Both the position numbers and the translations under genes were made by a program. DNA of 64,000 nucleotides from the NCBI RefSeq assembly GCF_000520995.1, contig NZ_JACA01000003.1:186001-250000 (forward strand). Direction: 5' to 3'. The notes beneath the pieces are model-generated. The model did no database searches. It saw only the letters and a list, made by a program, of their open reading frames with translations, and had not been told where the DNA came from. Below, piece by piece: positions 44,644-53,417 of this stretch (positions are counted from its first letter, which is position 1; every line of letters begins with the position of its first letter). The stretch comes from Aquimarina macrocephali JAMB N27. GTDB taxonomy: Bacteria > Bacteroidota > Bacteroidia > Flavobacteriales > Flavobacteriaceae.

Positions 44644-47157
44644 ATGAAATATATCTTTACTGTTTTTTTTGCATTATTAAACTTTGTCTCTTTCTCTCAA
44701 GATGATCTATCATTAGGGTATTATCTTCCAAAAAATGTTACTTACAATCCTGAGATCCCTACTCCGCAAAGTGTACTTGGTTATGTACCTGGGAAATGGC
44801 ATGTAACCCATGATAAGCTTGTTAGCTACATGAAAACTCTTGCCAAAGCATCATCCAGAATAACAATTGAAGATAGAGGAAAAACTTTTGAAGATCGCCC
44901 TATATTATTACTAACGATAACCTCAGAAAAAAACCACCAGAATCTTCAGGAAATACAAAAAAAACATATAGAACTCACCCAAAATGGTTCTGATGTATTA
45001 AATATAGAAAACTTACCCGCAATTGTATATCAAGGATTTTCTATTCATGGTAATGAACCTAGTGGTGCCAATGCATCGTTAGTAGCAGCATACTATCTTG
45101 CTGCTGCACAGGGAAAAGAAATAGACGACCTTTTAGACAACGTTGTTATTTTACTTGATCCCTCATTTAATCCTGATGGTTTGCAACGTTTTGCTTATTG
45201 GGCAAATACAAATAAAAGCAAAAACATTAGTACAGATCCTCAAGATCGTGAATACAGTGAAGTATGGCCTGGAGGTAGAACAAATCATTATTGGTTTGAT
45301 ATGAATCGCGATTGGTTGCCAGTACAATTACCAGAATCCAGAGCTCGCATCAATACTTTTCATAAATGGTATCCAAATATTCTTACCGATCATCATGAAA
45401 TGGGATCTAATAGCACTTTCTTTTTTCAACCTGGAATTCAATCACGAACACATCCTTTAACTCCAAAATTAAATCAAAAACTCACTAAAAAGATTGGTAA
45501 TTATCATGCCAAAGCATTAGATAATATTGGTTCGCTATATTATACCGAAGAGAATTTTGACGATTTTTATTATGGTAAAGGATCTACTTTCCCTGACATT
45601 AATGGGAGTATTGGTATTTTATTTGAGCAAGGTAGTTCTCGGGGTCATGCCCAGCAGACTGATAATGGATTACTTACTTTTCCTTTTACCATAAGAAATC
45701 AATTTACCGCAGCACTTTCTACATTAGAAGCTGCAAAATCTATGCGTAAAGAGTTATTAGAGTATAAACGAAGTTTTTACAACAACGCAAGAAAAGAATT
45801 AACTAAAAATGCTTATGTTTTTGGTAACGAAAAAGATGCAGCTTCATCTTACCATCTTGCTGAAATTCTTAAAAGACATCAAGTCAAATTATATGAACTT
45901 AAACAAGATGTAGCTATTCAAGGCAATTTTTTCAAAAAAGAATATAGCTATATTGTTCCTAAGAATCAGCGACAAAAAAGATTATTAAAAGCTATTTTTG
46001 AAAAAAGAACAACATTTCAAGATAGTCTCTTTTATGATGTTTCTGCCTGGACATTCCCTTTGGCCTTTAATTTAGATTATTCTGAAAACGCAGCTATTTC
46101 TAATATAGGTAATGAAATATCAGACCTCACATATCGAAAGACCAAGCCGGTTAGCAAAAGTAATTATGCATACTTAATACAATGGCATGAGTACTACACT
46201 CCAAAAGCTTTATATGAGATTCTAGCGAATGGATTGCGGGCCAAAGTTGGGATGAAACCTTTTTCATTAGAAAATAACGATTATGACTATGGCACAATTT
46301 TAATTCCGGTTCAGAATCAAAAATTAAATAAAGAAGAGCTACATAAATTATTACAAAAAATAGCTGCCGAGAATCATATTGATATTACTAGTGTTTCTAC
46401 AGGTCTTACCAAGGGAATTGACCTTGGAAGTAATCAATTTCGTGCTTTAACACTTCCTAGAATAGGTTTGTTTACCGGTAGCGGAATCACACCTTATGAC
46501 GCTGGAGAAATCTGGCATTTAATGGATCAACGTTATGATATTCCTATCACAAAATTAGAAACGGGTAGTTTTGGTAGACTTACATTATCAAAATATACAC
46601 ATATTGTATTACCAAATAGCTGGAGACAGTCTTTTGATAAAGAAAAAGCAGAAAAGTTAAAAACGTGGGTTCGCAATGGCGGAACACTAATTGGGTATAG
46701 AAATGCCGCCCAATTCTTTAAGAATAATGAATTCATGAAAATCGAATTTGCTACTCCAAAAAATGATGCGAAAAATATATCCTTTGAGCAAAAACAAGAT
46801 TTTAATGGAGCACAAGTAATTGGTGGGGCAATTTTTGAAGCCGAAATAGATCGTTCTCATCCCATTAATTTTGGATATAAGAATGATAAGATTTCACTAT
46901 TCAGAAATACAAAATTATTTATTAAACCAGATAAACAGAGTTACAACAACCCAATTCGATATACAAAAAAACCATTGCTAAGTGGATATATTAGTAAAAA
47001 GAATTTGGATTCATTATCTGGTACAGTTCCTTTTAGACATAATGATCTAGGAAAAGGAAATATAATCCTGTTTACCGATAACACCAATTTTAGAGCTTTT
47101 TGGTATGGAACCAATAAATTACTAATGAATGCTATTTTCTTTAGTGATGAAATGTAA
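44644..47157 (+). CDS. M14 family zinc metallocarboxypeptidase
   Basis: 837 aa with a signal peptide (1-18, ending SFSQ). A zinc-carboxypeptidase domain occupies about 50-370, with H135-x-x-E138 in SIHGNEPSG, DPSFNPDG, FDMNRDWLP, and LTDHHEMGSNSTFFF with the third zinc His. The remaining 450 residues are beta-rich and typical for the Bacteroidota subfamily, with a GATase-like segment (LRNGG-type WVRNGGTLIGYRNA near 675). It is expected in the periplasm or outside, cleaving peptides. It has its own transcript. Confidence 0.9.
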   Translation: MKYIFTVFFALLNFVSFSQDDLSLGYYLPKNVTYNPEIPTPQSVLGYVPGKWHVTHDKLVSYMKTLAKASSRITIEDRGKTFEDRPILLLTITSEKNHQNLQEIQKKHIELTQNGSDVLNIENLPAIVYQGFSIHGNEPSGANASLVAAYYLAAAQGKEIDDLLDNVVILLDPSFNPDGLQRFAYWANTNKSKNISTDPQDREYSEVWPGGRTNHYWFDMNRDWLPVQLPESRARINTFHKWYPNILTDHHEMGSNSTFFFQPGIQSRTHPLTPKLNQKLTKKIGNYHAKALDNIGSLYYTEENFDDFYYGKGSTFPDINGSIGILFEQGSSRGHAQQTDNGLLTFPFTIRNQFTAALSTLEAAKSMRKELLEYKRSFYNNARKELTKNAYVFGNEKDAASSYHLAEILKRHQVKLYELKQDVAIQGNFFKKEYSYIVPKNQRQKRLLKAIFEKRTTFQDSLFYDVSAWTFPLAFNLDYSENAAISNIGNEISDLTYRKTKPVSKSNYAYLIQWHEYYTPKALYEILANGLRAKVGMKPFSLENNDYDYGTILIPVQNQKLNKEELHKLLQKIAAENHIDITSVSTGLTKGIDLGSNQFRALTLPRIGLFTGSGITPYDAGEIWHLMDQRYDIPITKLETGSFGRLTLSKYTHIVLPNSWRQSFDKEKAEKLKTWVRNGGTLIGYRNAAQFFKNNEFMKIEFATPKNDAKNISFEQKQDFNGAQVIGGAIFEAEIDRSHPINFGYKNDKISLFRNTKLFIKPDKQSYNNPIRYTKKPLLSGYISKKNLDSLSGTVPFRHNDLGKGNIILFTDNTNFRAFWYGTNKLLMNAIFFSDEM

Positions 47158-47174
47158 GAAGCATGAAGCGAACT

Positions 47175-47277
47175 ACTCATCTTGATTTTTTTCATACTGT
47201 AGCTATACTATTCAAAAAAGGTATCATATGGATTAAAAACTTTGGATTTTGGCAAATAGAAAAAAATCAAGATGAGT
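47175..47277. repeat. 19-bp inverted repeat flanking 65 bp
   Basis: ACTCATCTTGATTTTTTTC (47175-47193) recurs inverted as GAAAAAAATCAAGATGAGT (47259-47277), both perfect, enclosing 65 bp. No coding frame lies inside. It is between the M14 and the thioredoxin-like genes. Possible miniature element or a large-loop transcript end. Confidence 0.6.
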
Positions 47278-47379
47278 TCTAGTGTTTAAAATTGTGAATC
47301 ACTATTGTAACTAAGGTCTGTTTTTGTAGACTTATATAGTATAATATTGTAATTTCGAAGTTCTCAAAAACAGAAAATC

Positions 47380-47937
47380 ATGGCTCGTACTCCTTCTAAT
47401 ATGTTACCTCTTGGTAATATTGCACCCGATTTTACGCTTGTAGATTCTATTACCAATAATAAGTATTCTCTAAACGATATAAAAGGTGAAAAAGGAACTG
47501 TGGTTATGTTTATCTGTAATCATTGCCCTTTTGTGATTCATGTTAACGAAGAAATAGTACGTATTGCTAATGACTACCGGGTTCAGGGGTTTGGTTTTGT
47601 TGCTATTAGTAGTAATGATATTGAAAAATATCCTCAGGATGCTCCTAAAGAAATGTGGAGAACCGCTCAAAAAAACAAATATACGTTTCCATATCTATTT
47701 GATGAAACTCAGGATATCGCCAAAGTATACGATGCTGCCTGCACCCCTGATTTTTATCTATTTGACTCAGAATCAAAACTCATTTATCGAGGACAACTTG
47801 ATGATTCCCGACCTGGAAACGGAATTCCAGTAAATGGTCGTGACCTGCGTCAAGCACTTGATGCAGTACTTCGTAATGCCAAAGTTTCTGAAGAACAAAA
47901 ACCTAGTATAGGTTGCAATATAAAATGGAAAGAATAA
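47380..47937 (+). CDS. thioredoxin-like peroxiredoxin family protein
   Basis: 185 aa, one thioredoxin fold of AhpC/TSA type: LGNIAPDFTLVDS, VVMFICNHCPFV with the Cys46-N-H-Cys49 pair, VAISSNDIEKYPQDAP and CTPDFYLFDSESKL with a cis-Pro. No signal peptide is visible. Members of this type (cd02969 in CDD, if I recall correctly) have an unknown reductant and substrate. It precedes the GNAT gene by 43 bp and may be co-transcribed. Confidence 0.88.
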   Translation: MARTPSNMLPLGNIAPDFTLVDSITNNKYSLNDIKGEKGTVVMFICNHCPFVIHVNEEIVRIANDYRVQGFGFVAISSNDIEKYPQDAPKEMWRTAQKNKYTFPYLFDETQDIAKVYDAACTPDFYLFDSESKLIYRGQLDDSRPGNGIPVNGRDLRQALDAVLRNAKVSEEQKPSIGCNIKWKE

Positions 47938-47980
47938 ATCTAATCTAGAAAAATTACTACAACTATCGTAGCTTTAAAAT

Positions 47981-48505
47981 ATGCAAGAAGTAGTTTTTAA
48001 AAAATGCTCTGCTAATGACATCAATGAGTTAATAAAAATGAGTCAACAATTCTACCCTGAGCACTATGCTCATATCTGGAAAAATAATGATCCTAGTTAT
48101 TATGTAAATCTAAGTTTTAATCAAAAAGCTTTTAAAGAAGATTTTGAGACAGCCACCATTACCTATTTTTTGATTCAAAAAGCAAATAAATCTTTGGGGT
48201 TGTTAAAAATCAAAAAGCACCAGGCTATTAAGGGTTTTGATGCAGCTATAGTATTACAACTAGAGAAAATATACCTTTTAAAAGCATCTACGGGCTTAGG
48301 AATTGGCAAAAAGGGAATTGAGTTCATTAAAAACTATGCAATTAATGTCGGTAAAAAAATAGTTTGGCTAGATGTAATGAGTACTAGTCCAGCACTAAGT
48401 TTTTATAAAAAAATGGGATTTAATACGGTTTCTTTTTATGATTTGGATTATCCTGGTCTAAAAGATGAACATAGAGAAATGCAAAGAATGGTATTATCTC
48501 TTTAA
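47981..48505 (+). CDS. GNAT family N-acetyltransferase
   Basis: 174 aa, with the acetyl-CoA loop LKASTGLGIGKKGIEFI (about 103-119; Q/R-x-x-G-x-G/A is represented by STGLGIGKKG) and the following strand IVWLDVMSTSPALSFYKKMGF. The substrate cannot be predicted. Its stop is 1 bp from the stop of the convergent DinB-like gene. Confidence 0.88.
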   Translation: MQEVVFKKCSANDINELIKMSQQFYPEHYAHIWKNNDPSYYVNLSFNQKAFKEDFETATITYFLIQKANKSLGLLKIKKHQAIKGFDAAIVLQLEKIYLLKASTGLGIGKKGIEFIKNYAINVGKKIVWLDVMSTSPALSFYKKMGFNTVSFYDLDYPGLKDEHREMQRMVLSL

Positions 48506-48506
48506 A

Positions 48507-49022
48507 TTAGAATTGGGCTATACTTTGTAAATGTGCAAAGTGATGATTACCATGCCATGCATAGATACCTATATCTTCTCCTAGTGAAATTGTAATATCT
48601 CCTTCTGGGTGTATAAACTCTTTTTTAAGATCATGAGTAGATAAACCTTTTAAGAAATACACCCATTTAGCATGTAAAGCTTGTATCAAGTCTAAAGACA
48701 AATGAATTGGCGCTGATTTGGTATCAAATAATTCAGCCCATAATTGCTGATCATACGCCTTTATCATAGGCCTATTTTCTGTTAATGCCCACTTAAATCG
48801 AATATATCCATTATGGTGACTATCGTGAATATGATGTATTACTTGCCTGGCGGTCCACCCCCCGTCGCGATACTGTGTTTCTAATTGTTTTTCACTAAAA
48901 GTGGAAACTAGATTTGATAATTTCGCAGGTAATTCTTCTACATCAGATATCCATTTTTCGATATGATCCGAAGTTATAATTTTCGGACATTCAAATTTTC
49001 CAATAGGATATCTTAAATCCAT
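48507..49022 (-). CDS. DinB/YfiT-family metal-dependent hydrolase or bacillithiol transferase-like
   Basis: 171 aa, a four-helix DinB fold. The three metal-ligand His are in VIHHIHDSHHNGY (about 63-75) and AWHGNHHFAHL (about 153-163). The N-terminus RYPIGKFECPK and the GWTARQVIHHIHDS helix match the YfiT/BstA subgroup, which in Bacillus transfers bacillithiol or hydrolyses amides. It is next to a signal-peptide protein on the same strand, 10 bp away. Confidence 0.88.
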   Translation of the reverse strand: MDLRYPIGKFECPKIITSDHIEKWISDVEELPAKLSNLVSTFSEKQLETQYRDGGWTARQVIHHIHDSHHNGYIRFKWALTENRPMIKAYDQQLWAELFDTKSAPIHLSLDLIQALHAKWVYFLKGLSTHDLKKEFIHPEGDITISLGEDIGIYAWHGNHHFAHLQSIAQF

Positions 49023-49032
49023 AGTTTAAAAA

Positions 49033-49830
49033 TCATTCTACTTTAGCATAAACAAACTCTTCTTTAGAAAAAAGATCTGTCAATGTAAGCATATTATCAT
49101 TTAGGTTATCGATTTTATATCTATAAATACGGTCATCCATAGGGAAAAAACAAACCAATACTCCTCCATCTTCTATTCTGGTTTTCAAACGATTTGCAAA
49201 TTTACCATTGTAAAAATTAAATCGAATCGTTCCTTCAAAAATCAAATAATCATCTGTATTCTGAATAAAAAGCCATTTTCCTTGCAATGCATCATAAGTA
49301 CCTCTATTATAGAATTTGTTATCCAATAGAGCTTTCATTTTATATGCATACTTGATAAATTCTTCTTCGGGCTCCATACCATCCAAAGGCTGGCCGATTT
49401 CCTTTTTTTCTAATTCTTCATCATTCCTAAAAAAATGCTTCGACTCATATTTGGTAAAAGAACTAGAATAATCCATAATTCGTTGACCACTTTCATTCTT
49501 TGTTTCCAAATATGGTCGTTGTTTGTAGTTTACATGAATAAGTTGATCATTCCAAAAGTAAAATGTAGTTACAACATCTGCTGTTCTGGTACCAACTTTT
49601 CTAACAATCTTTTTGAGACGTTCATGTTCATAATATCCGTTAAGTTCTGCGCCATGATCAGCCATCTTATCAAGAAACTCTTCTGGGTCTAAGAAAAAAG
49701 TTTCAAATTCTATATAACCATCTATCATCTCTATTTGATCATTGATGTTTACCAGAATATCCGCTTTATCTTGACCGAGAGCAAGATGAATATTACACAG
49801 AATAAAAAAAGTAATAAGTCCTTGTTTCAT
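49033..49830 (-). CDS. exported protein of unknown function
   Basis: 265 aa from ATG at 49830, which starts a signal peptide (MKQGLITFFILCNIHLALGQ); an ATG 75 bp upstream adds a basic extension. The mature part is acidic and beta-rich with a DGYIEFETFFLDPEEFLDK opening and a C-terminal lipocalin-like section (GKWLFIQNTDDYLIFEGTI, then YRYKIDNLNDNMLTLTDLF). No recognised family. It lies 10 bp upstream of the DinB-like gene and is probably co-transcribed. Confidence 0.7.
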   Translation of the reverse strand: MKQGLITFFILCNIHLALGQDKADILVNINDQIEMIDGYIEFETFFLDPEEFLDKMADHGAELNGYYEHERLKKIVRKVGTRTADVVTTFYFWNDQLIHVNYKQRPYLETKNESGQRIMDYSSSFTKYESKHFFRNDEELEKKEIGQPLDGMEPEEEFIKYAYKMKALLDNKFYNRGTYDALQGKWLFIQNTDDYLIFEGTIRFNFYNGKFANRLKTRIEDGGVLVCFFPMDDRIYRYKIDNLNDNMLTLTDLFSKEEFVYAKVE

Positions 49831-50100
49831 ATCTAGGGGGTATGCAATTTGGGTTAAAATATAAATAAAAGAGGATTTAAACCTCCTAATATTCTTTTTT
49901 AACAAAATGATTTTAAAAAAACCGCAATGTTAAAAATAATAAAAAATAATGTTAAAAAAAAATACAATTCATTAAAAATAAAGCTTTTAATATAAAAAAC
50001 TACTAAGGATATGATAATTTACATCTATACTATTATCACATTATTATCAAATAATAAATATGGAGAGTCTATTTTTATATACTAGATAAAAACAAGCAAT

Positions 50101-50126
50101 AAAAAAGTCCCTTTGTTAGGGACTTT
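50101..50126 (-). terminator. terminator of PPIase gene
   Basis: An 8-bp stem (AAAGTCCC 50104-50111 / GGGACTTT 50119-50126) with a T-run on the minus strand, 29 bp after the stop. Confidence 0.8.
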
Positions 50127-50154
50127 CTAAATTTTATATGTAATGAAACCAAAG

Positions 50155-51087
50155 TTATTTCACTTCTACCAACTCAACATCAAAAATAAGTGTTGCGTTA
50201 GGTGGAATAACTCCTCCTGCACCTCGATCTCCATATCCAAGGTATGGTGGAATCACAAATCTTGCTTTATCTCCTACTTGTAACAGCGCAATGCCTTCAT
50301 CCCATCCAGGAATTACTTGTCCCACTCCTAATGGAAAGTCAATAGGCTGATTACGTTTATATGAAGAATCAAATACCGTGCCATCGGTCAAACTCCCTTT
50401 GTAATGCACAGAAACAGTCTTTTCTTTTTCTGCCTTTACTCCATCTCCATTTTGAATAATTTTATATCTCAAACCACTATCGGTTTTCTCAAATCCAGCA
50501 GCAAGTTCTTCTAATAGATCGTCAGTTTTTTTTCTGGCAGCAGCTTCTCTTTCTGCTTTAGCTCCATTAAAACTTCTAAAAGTTTCAACAGCATTAAAAC
50601 TTTCGGCTTCTGTTCCTACTCTCTGGATCTCTATAGATTCGATTTCATCGCCTTGTTCTATAGTATTTACAATCTCTAACCCTTCTACTACCTTACCAAA
50701 AACAGTATGTTTTCCATCCAACCAAGATGTTTCTACATGAGTAATAAAAAACTGACTTCCGTTTGTTCCCGGGCCAGCATTAGCCATAGATAATACTCCT
50801 GGACCATCGTGCTTTAAATCTGAATGAATTTCATCATCAAATTGATATCCTGGTCCACCAGCTCCAGTTCCTTGAGGATCTCCTCCCTGAATCATAAAAT
50901 CTGCAATCACTCTATGAAATTTTAATCCATCGTAATATGGTTTTCCTTGAGGGATAGCCTGATTTTCTATCGATCCTTCTGCGAGGCCAACAAAATTACC
51001 AACAGTTCCTGGTGTTTTTTTATATTCTAGATTTACCAATATACTTCCTTTTGAAGTATTGAATTTTGCGTATAATCCTTCTTGCAT
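50155..51087 (-). CDS. cyclophilin-FKBP fusion peptidyl-prolyl isomerase
   Basis: 310 aa with two isomerase domains. A cyclophilin domain at about 5-160 ([45 protein letters not shown]) is followed by a charged linker and an FKBP domain at about 205-308 ([52 protein letters not shown]). No signal peptide is present, so a cytoplasmic folding catalyst. This fusion is frequent in Flavobacteria. Single gene with a terminator. Confidence 0.93.
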   Translation of the reverse strand: MQEGLYAKFNTSKGSILVNLEYKKTPGTVGNFVGLAEGSIENQAIPQGKPYYDGLKFHRVIADFMIQGGDPQGTGAGGPGYQFDDEIHSDLKHDGPGVLSMANAGPGTNGSQFFITHVETSWLDGKHTVFGKVVEGLEIVNTIEQGDEIESIEIQRVGTEAESFNAVETFRSFNGAKAEREAAARKKTDDLLEELAAGFEKTDSGLRYKIIQNGDGVKAEKEKTVSVHYKGSLTDGTVFDSSYKRNQPIDFPLGVGQVIPGWDEGIALLQVGDKARFVIPPYLGYGDRGAGGVIPPNATLIFDVELVEVK

Positions 51088-51270
51088 AACAGCGTGTTTT
51101 TTAGCTTTTTAATTTTAAGTTGCAAAGATAAGTAATTGTTAATGGTTTTAATTTAAAAACAGAACAAAGAAATATTTTTTTTACAGCTCAAAAAAGCCTT
51201 TAAAACAAGGCAATCAAACAATTAACAAATAATTAAGGGTAACATTAATCTATAAAAAGATATAAATAAG

Positions 51271-51292
51271 TAGACATAAAACTTGAATGTCT
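51271..51292 (+). promoter_or_regulatory. dyad element of GG-peptide genes
   Basis: TAGACAT-AAAACTTGA-ATGTCT, followed by TTAAA and then 40 nt to the ATG at 51333. The same layout (TAGACAY-N6-TGA-RTGTCT) is found 40-41 nt before peptide genes at 59903, 60606 and 61440. Here the terminal arm bases are T/A rather than C/G, so the dyad is kept by a paired change. It could be an operator or a 5'-UTR hairpin. Confidence 0.6.
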
Positions 51293-51332
51293 TTAAACAA
51301 TCAAGAGAACATAAATTCTTAAAACTAAAACC

Positions 51333-51530
51333 ATGTTAAAAACCATTTTAAAATTAAACGGGGTACAGGCAATGAGTAAAAACAAACAAAGCAAAATTCA
51401 AGGAGGTTTGGGACGTCACCGCTGCTTTTGGGATACAGACGCTATCTGCTGCGGAACTGCCAATTGGCAATGTGGAATAGGCCCACACAGCGGTGGATAT
51501 TGGGTTGGGGGTATATGTAATTGTGCCTAA
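51333..51530 (+). CDS. double-glycine leader Cys-rich peptide precursor
   Basis: 65 aa. The leader (TILKLNGVQAMSKNKQSKIQGG, Gly24-Gly25) is alignable with the leaders of the 59742-61440 array (S-I-L-N-L-G-K...K-x-x-Q-K-x-I-x-GG). The 40-aa core is rich in Gly, Trp and His with six Cys (RHRC, AICCG, WQCG, ICNC). An even Cys count suggests disulfides. It has its own dyad element upstream and a terminator 40 bp downstream. The LytTR regulator gene follows. Bacteriocin-like or signalling function is inferred. Confidence 0.8.
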   Translation: MLKTILKLNGVQAMSKNKQSKIQGGLGRHRCFWDTDAICCGTANWQCGIGPHSGGYWVGGICNCA

Positions 51531-51569
51531 ACTATTGATTAAATCATAAAACAAACCTATCAAAGAATG

Positions 51570-51604
51570 AGACTGTCTATAGCTTTTATATAGGCAGTCT
51601 TTTT
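51570..51604 (+). terminator. terminator of GG-peptide gene
   Basis: A 12-bp stem with one wobble (AGACTGTCTATA 51570-51581 / TATAGGCAGTCT 51589-51600) plus a T-run. Its right arm and tail (AGGCAGTCTTTTTATTT) are the same as in the terminator of the opposite-strand peptide gene at 52476-52509. Confidence 0.85.
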
Positions 51605-52008
51605 ATTTAAGTTTAAACAAATTGCAAACACAGGAAATTGTAGGTGGTTTATTATAATATTTTGTGTTCTTAAAAAGAAAATGCATTAAGTTTTAGAAAA
51701 ACTAATGAATTAGTACGGTTCTAACAATATTCTTAGCTTAAATTTAAATGAATATTTATAATCATAATCTCCGATCATCCTGAATAACATCAATATTTTT
51801 GAACACAACAACACATTTAATAAGAATATAACATAAAAACAAGGTAACATTTTACATTATTACTACATTATATAGTAAATACATTTATTAACCATATCTG
51901 TATCCCCTATATCTATTAAAAAAAACCAAAAACGGAATATCAAGTTAATAACACGCTCTAAGTCTAAGAACAATTCGAAGTAACAAATCAATAAAAAAAC
52001 CTTTTCTT
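51605..52008. other. intergenic upstream of LytTR gene
   Basis: 404 AT-rich bp between the peptide terminator and the LytTR start. It should contain the LytTR promoter. I see no further peptide leader, hairpin or known motif. Confidence 0.5.
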
Positions 52009-52371
52009 TTGACGCAAAACCATATTTTTTTAAAAGAAAGTTCCAGCACCTCCAAAATACTAGTTCATATTGGGAATGAGCATATTGCAGTGGATATAAA
52101 TGACATTATTAAATGTGAGGCAGATGGCAACTATAGTCTTTTTACAGCATCCAATAAATCAACTTATTTAGTTTCGAAATCTTTAAAATATTATGAAGGC
52201 TTATTATCTAAAAAAGGATTCTTTAGAGCAAATAGATCAACATTGATTAATATTAACCAAATTCACTCTATATACAAAAAAGAAGCTATCACTCTGAGCA
52301 ATAAAGAAAGAATAGTTGTTTCTATACGTAATAAACCAAAGTTAATAGAATTAATAAAAAATCTCTCATAA
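52009..52371 (+). CDS. stand-alone LytTR DNA-binding regulator
   Basis: 120 aa, a single LytTR domain (about 18-115): HIAVDINDIIKCEADGNYSLF, STYLVSKSLKYYEGLL, FFRANRSTLININQIHSIYK. There is no receiver or membrane domain. The frame has no ATG; TTG at 52009 is chosen because an in-frame stop lies 60 bp upstream and the domain starts soon after. It sits between two GG-leader peptide genes. In Firmicutes, LytTR regulators control peptide pheromone and bacteriocin genes, so a similar role here is plausible but inferred. Confidence 0.85.
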   Translation: MTQNHIFLKESSSTSKILVHIGNEHIAVDINDIIKCEADGNYSLFTASNKSTYLVSKSLKYYEGLLSKKGFFRANRSTLININQIHSIYKKEAITLSNKERIVVSIRNKPKLIELIKNLS

Positions 52372-52475
52372 ATTAATGTAGAATAATTTTTTCACATATA
52401 TAGAGCTCTTTAAGTTATTTTCTAAAACACTTGATGTCGAAAACTTAAGCCAGAATCTTAATCAAGTAACTGAAA

Positions 52476-52509
52476 ATAAAAAGACTGCCTAAGTATTTTT
52501 AGACAGCCT
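52476..52509 (-). terminator. terminator of opposite-strand GG-peptide gene
   Basis: On the minus strand AGGCTGTCTAA (52509-52499) pairs with TTAGGCAGTCT (52492-52482), with two wobbles, and is followed by TTTTTATTTTC. It lies 76 bp after the peptide stop at 52585. It is nearly identical in arms and tail to the 51570-51604 terminator. Confidence 0.8.
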
Positions 52510-52584
52510 CTTATCAAATGATTAATACCTTCTTACTTAATCACTTTCACTATTACAAAATAAAGTAACAGGATAGAGGTTTTA

Positions 52585-52764
52585 TTATGCGCAAGGGTTA
52601 ACAGACATACAACCTGCAGGAACTCCGGGAATACCTACACAATAAGAAAGTTCTAAAGTAGGAACAGTAGGACGAGAATCTCTACCTCCAATTATTTTTG
52701 AACTATTCAATTTAGAGATCGTTTTTTTGTTTAAATTTAAATTAGATAACTTCTTTTTTTTCAT
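52585..52764 (-). CDS. double-glycine leader peptide precursor, second leader type
   Basis: 59 aa, ATG at 52764. The leader KLSNLNLNKKTISKLNSSKIIGG ends in Gly26-Gly27 and has the K-L-x-L-x-K-x-x-I-x-x-L pattern of Bacteroidota natural-product precursors, like the 33574-33759 peptide. The 32-aa core is Pro/Val-rich with three Cys (SYCVG, AGCMS, NPCA). It is convergent with the LytTR gene and has a terminator of the same sequence as the 51333 peptide gene. A third of the core is Pro, Ser or Thr; function unknown. Confidence 0.75.
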   Translation of the reverse strand: MKKKKLSNLNLNKKTISKLNSSKIIGGRDSRPTVPTLELSYCVGIPGVPAGCMSVNPCA

Positions 52765-53366
52765 GATTAAAAATTTTAATTGTTATTAAATAAATAAGTA
52801 TTCTTCATAAATATTTTCACTTGCTTTCTACTTATCAAAAATGGTATGGATCTATTTTAAGGCATCAGACATACCATGAGCTAAACTGAGATTATAGCTC
52901 TGCGTACCTATGATTTCATCTAATACCCGACAGCTTTTTAATTCCGTTTTCCTCTTTTATTGATAAGTACTGCAGGTGTTTCAATAATTCCAACAAGAAA
53001 TCCATATAGAGAGATTTTATTTTTTTTTGTATTTTTTAACTGTTTCTCTAATTTATTTATACAATTCAAAATTTAGTATATAGTTAAAAAAAAGTTAATC
53101 CCTCAATGCTTTAATTTCTCAGATACAATGGATGATTTAATTTATTTCTCACAAACTAATTACACTTATATCGTATAAAACATAAAATCCTATATAAATA
53201 TATGGTTAGTAGACAAAAACCAAATTAACATATTGGTGAGTGTAGTAGATTAATTGATAAGCGCTAACAAAATTAGTTTTAACGATTCATTTAAATTTTG
53301 AAATAAGTGTTTTTCAGTTAGTCTTCGAGATTTTTTATAAATAAACTGATTTGGAGTAAGGCAGTA
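52765..53366. other. intergenic, possibly with decayed coding DNA
   Basis: About 600 bp upstream of the second GG peptide gene. A hairpin TGGTATG / CATACCA lies near 52840-52876. Minus-strand reading around 52860-53040 gives short coherent stretches (for example LVGIIETPAVLINKRGKRN) broken by frameshifts, which could be a decayed gene, but I cannot name one. No intact gene is seen. Confidence 0.35.
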
Positions 53367-53398
53367 AAAAAGGCTTTGGGTAACTCCAAAGCCTTTTT
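53367..53398 (-). terminator. terminator of recQ
   Basis: A 13-bp stem (AAAAAGGCTTTGG 53367-53379 / CCAAAGCCTTTTT 53386-53398) with a 6-nt loop, 19 bp after the recQ stop and followed by T on the minus strand. Confidence 0.9.
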
Positions 53399-53417
53399 CT
53401 ATATTGTATATCATATT

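Noticed and set aside
52860..53040. Thiol-oxidoreductase or similar pseudogene upstream of the second GG peptide
   Set aside because: Only short coherent stretches in shifting frames; not enough to name or support a gene.
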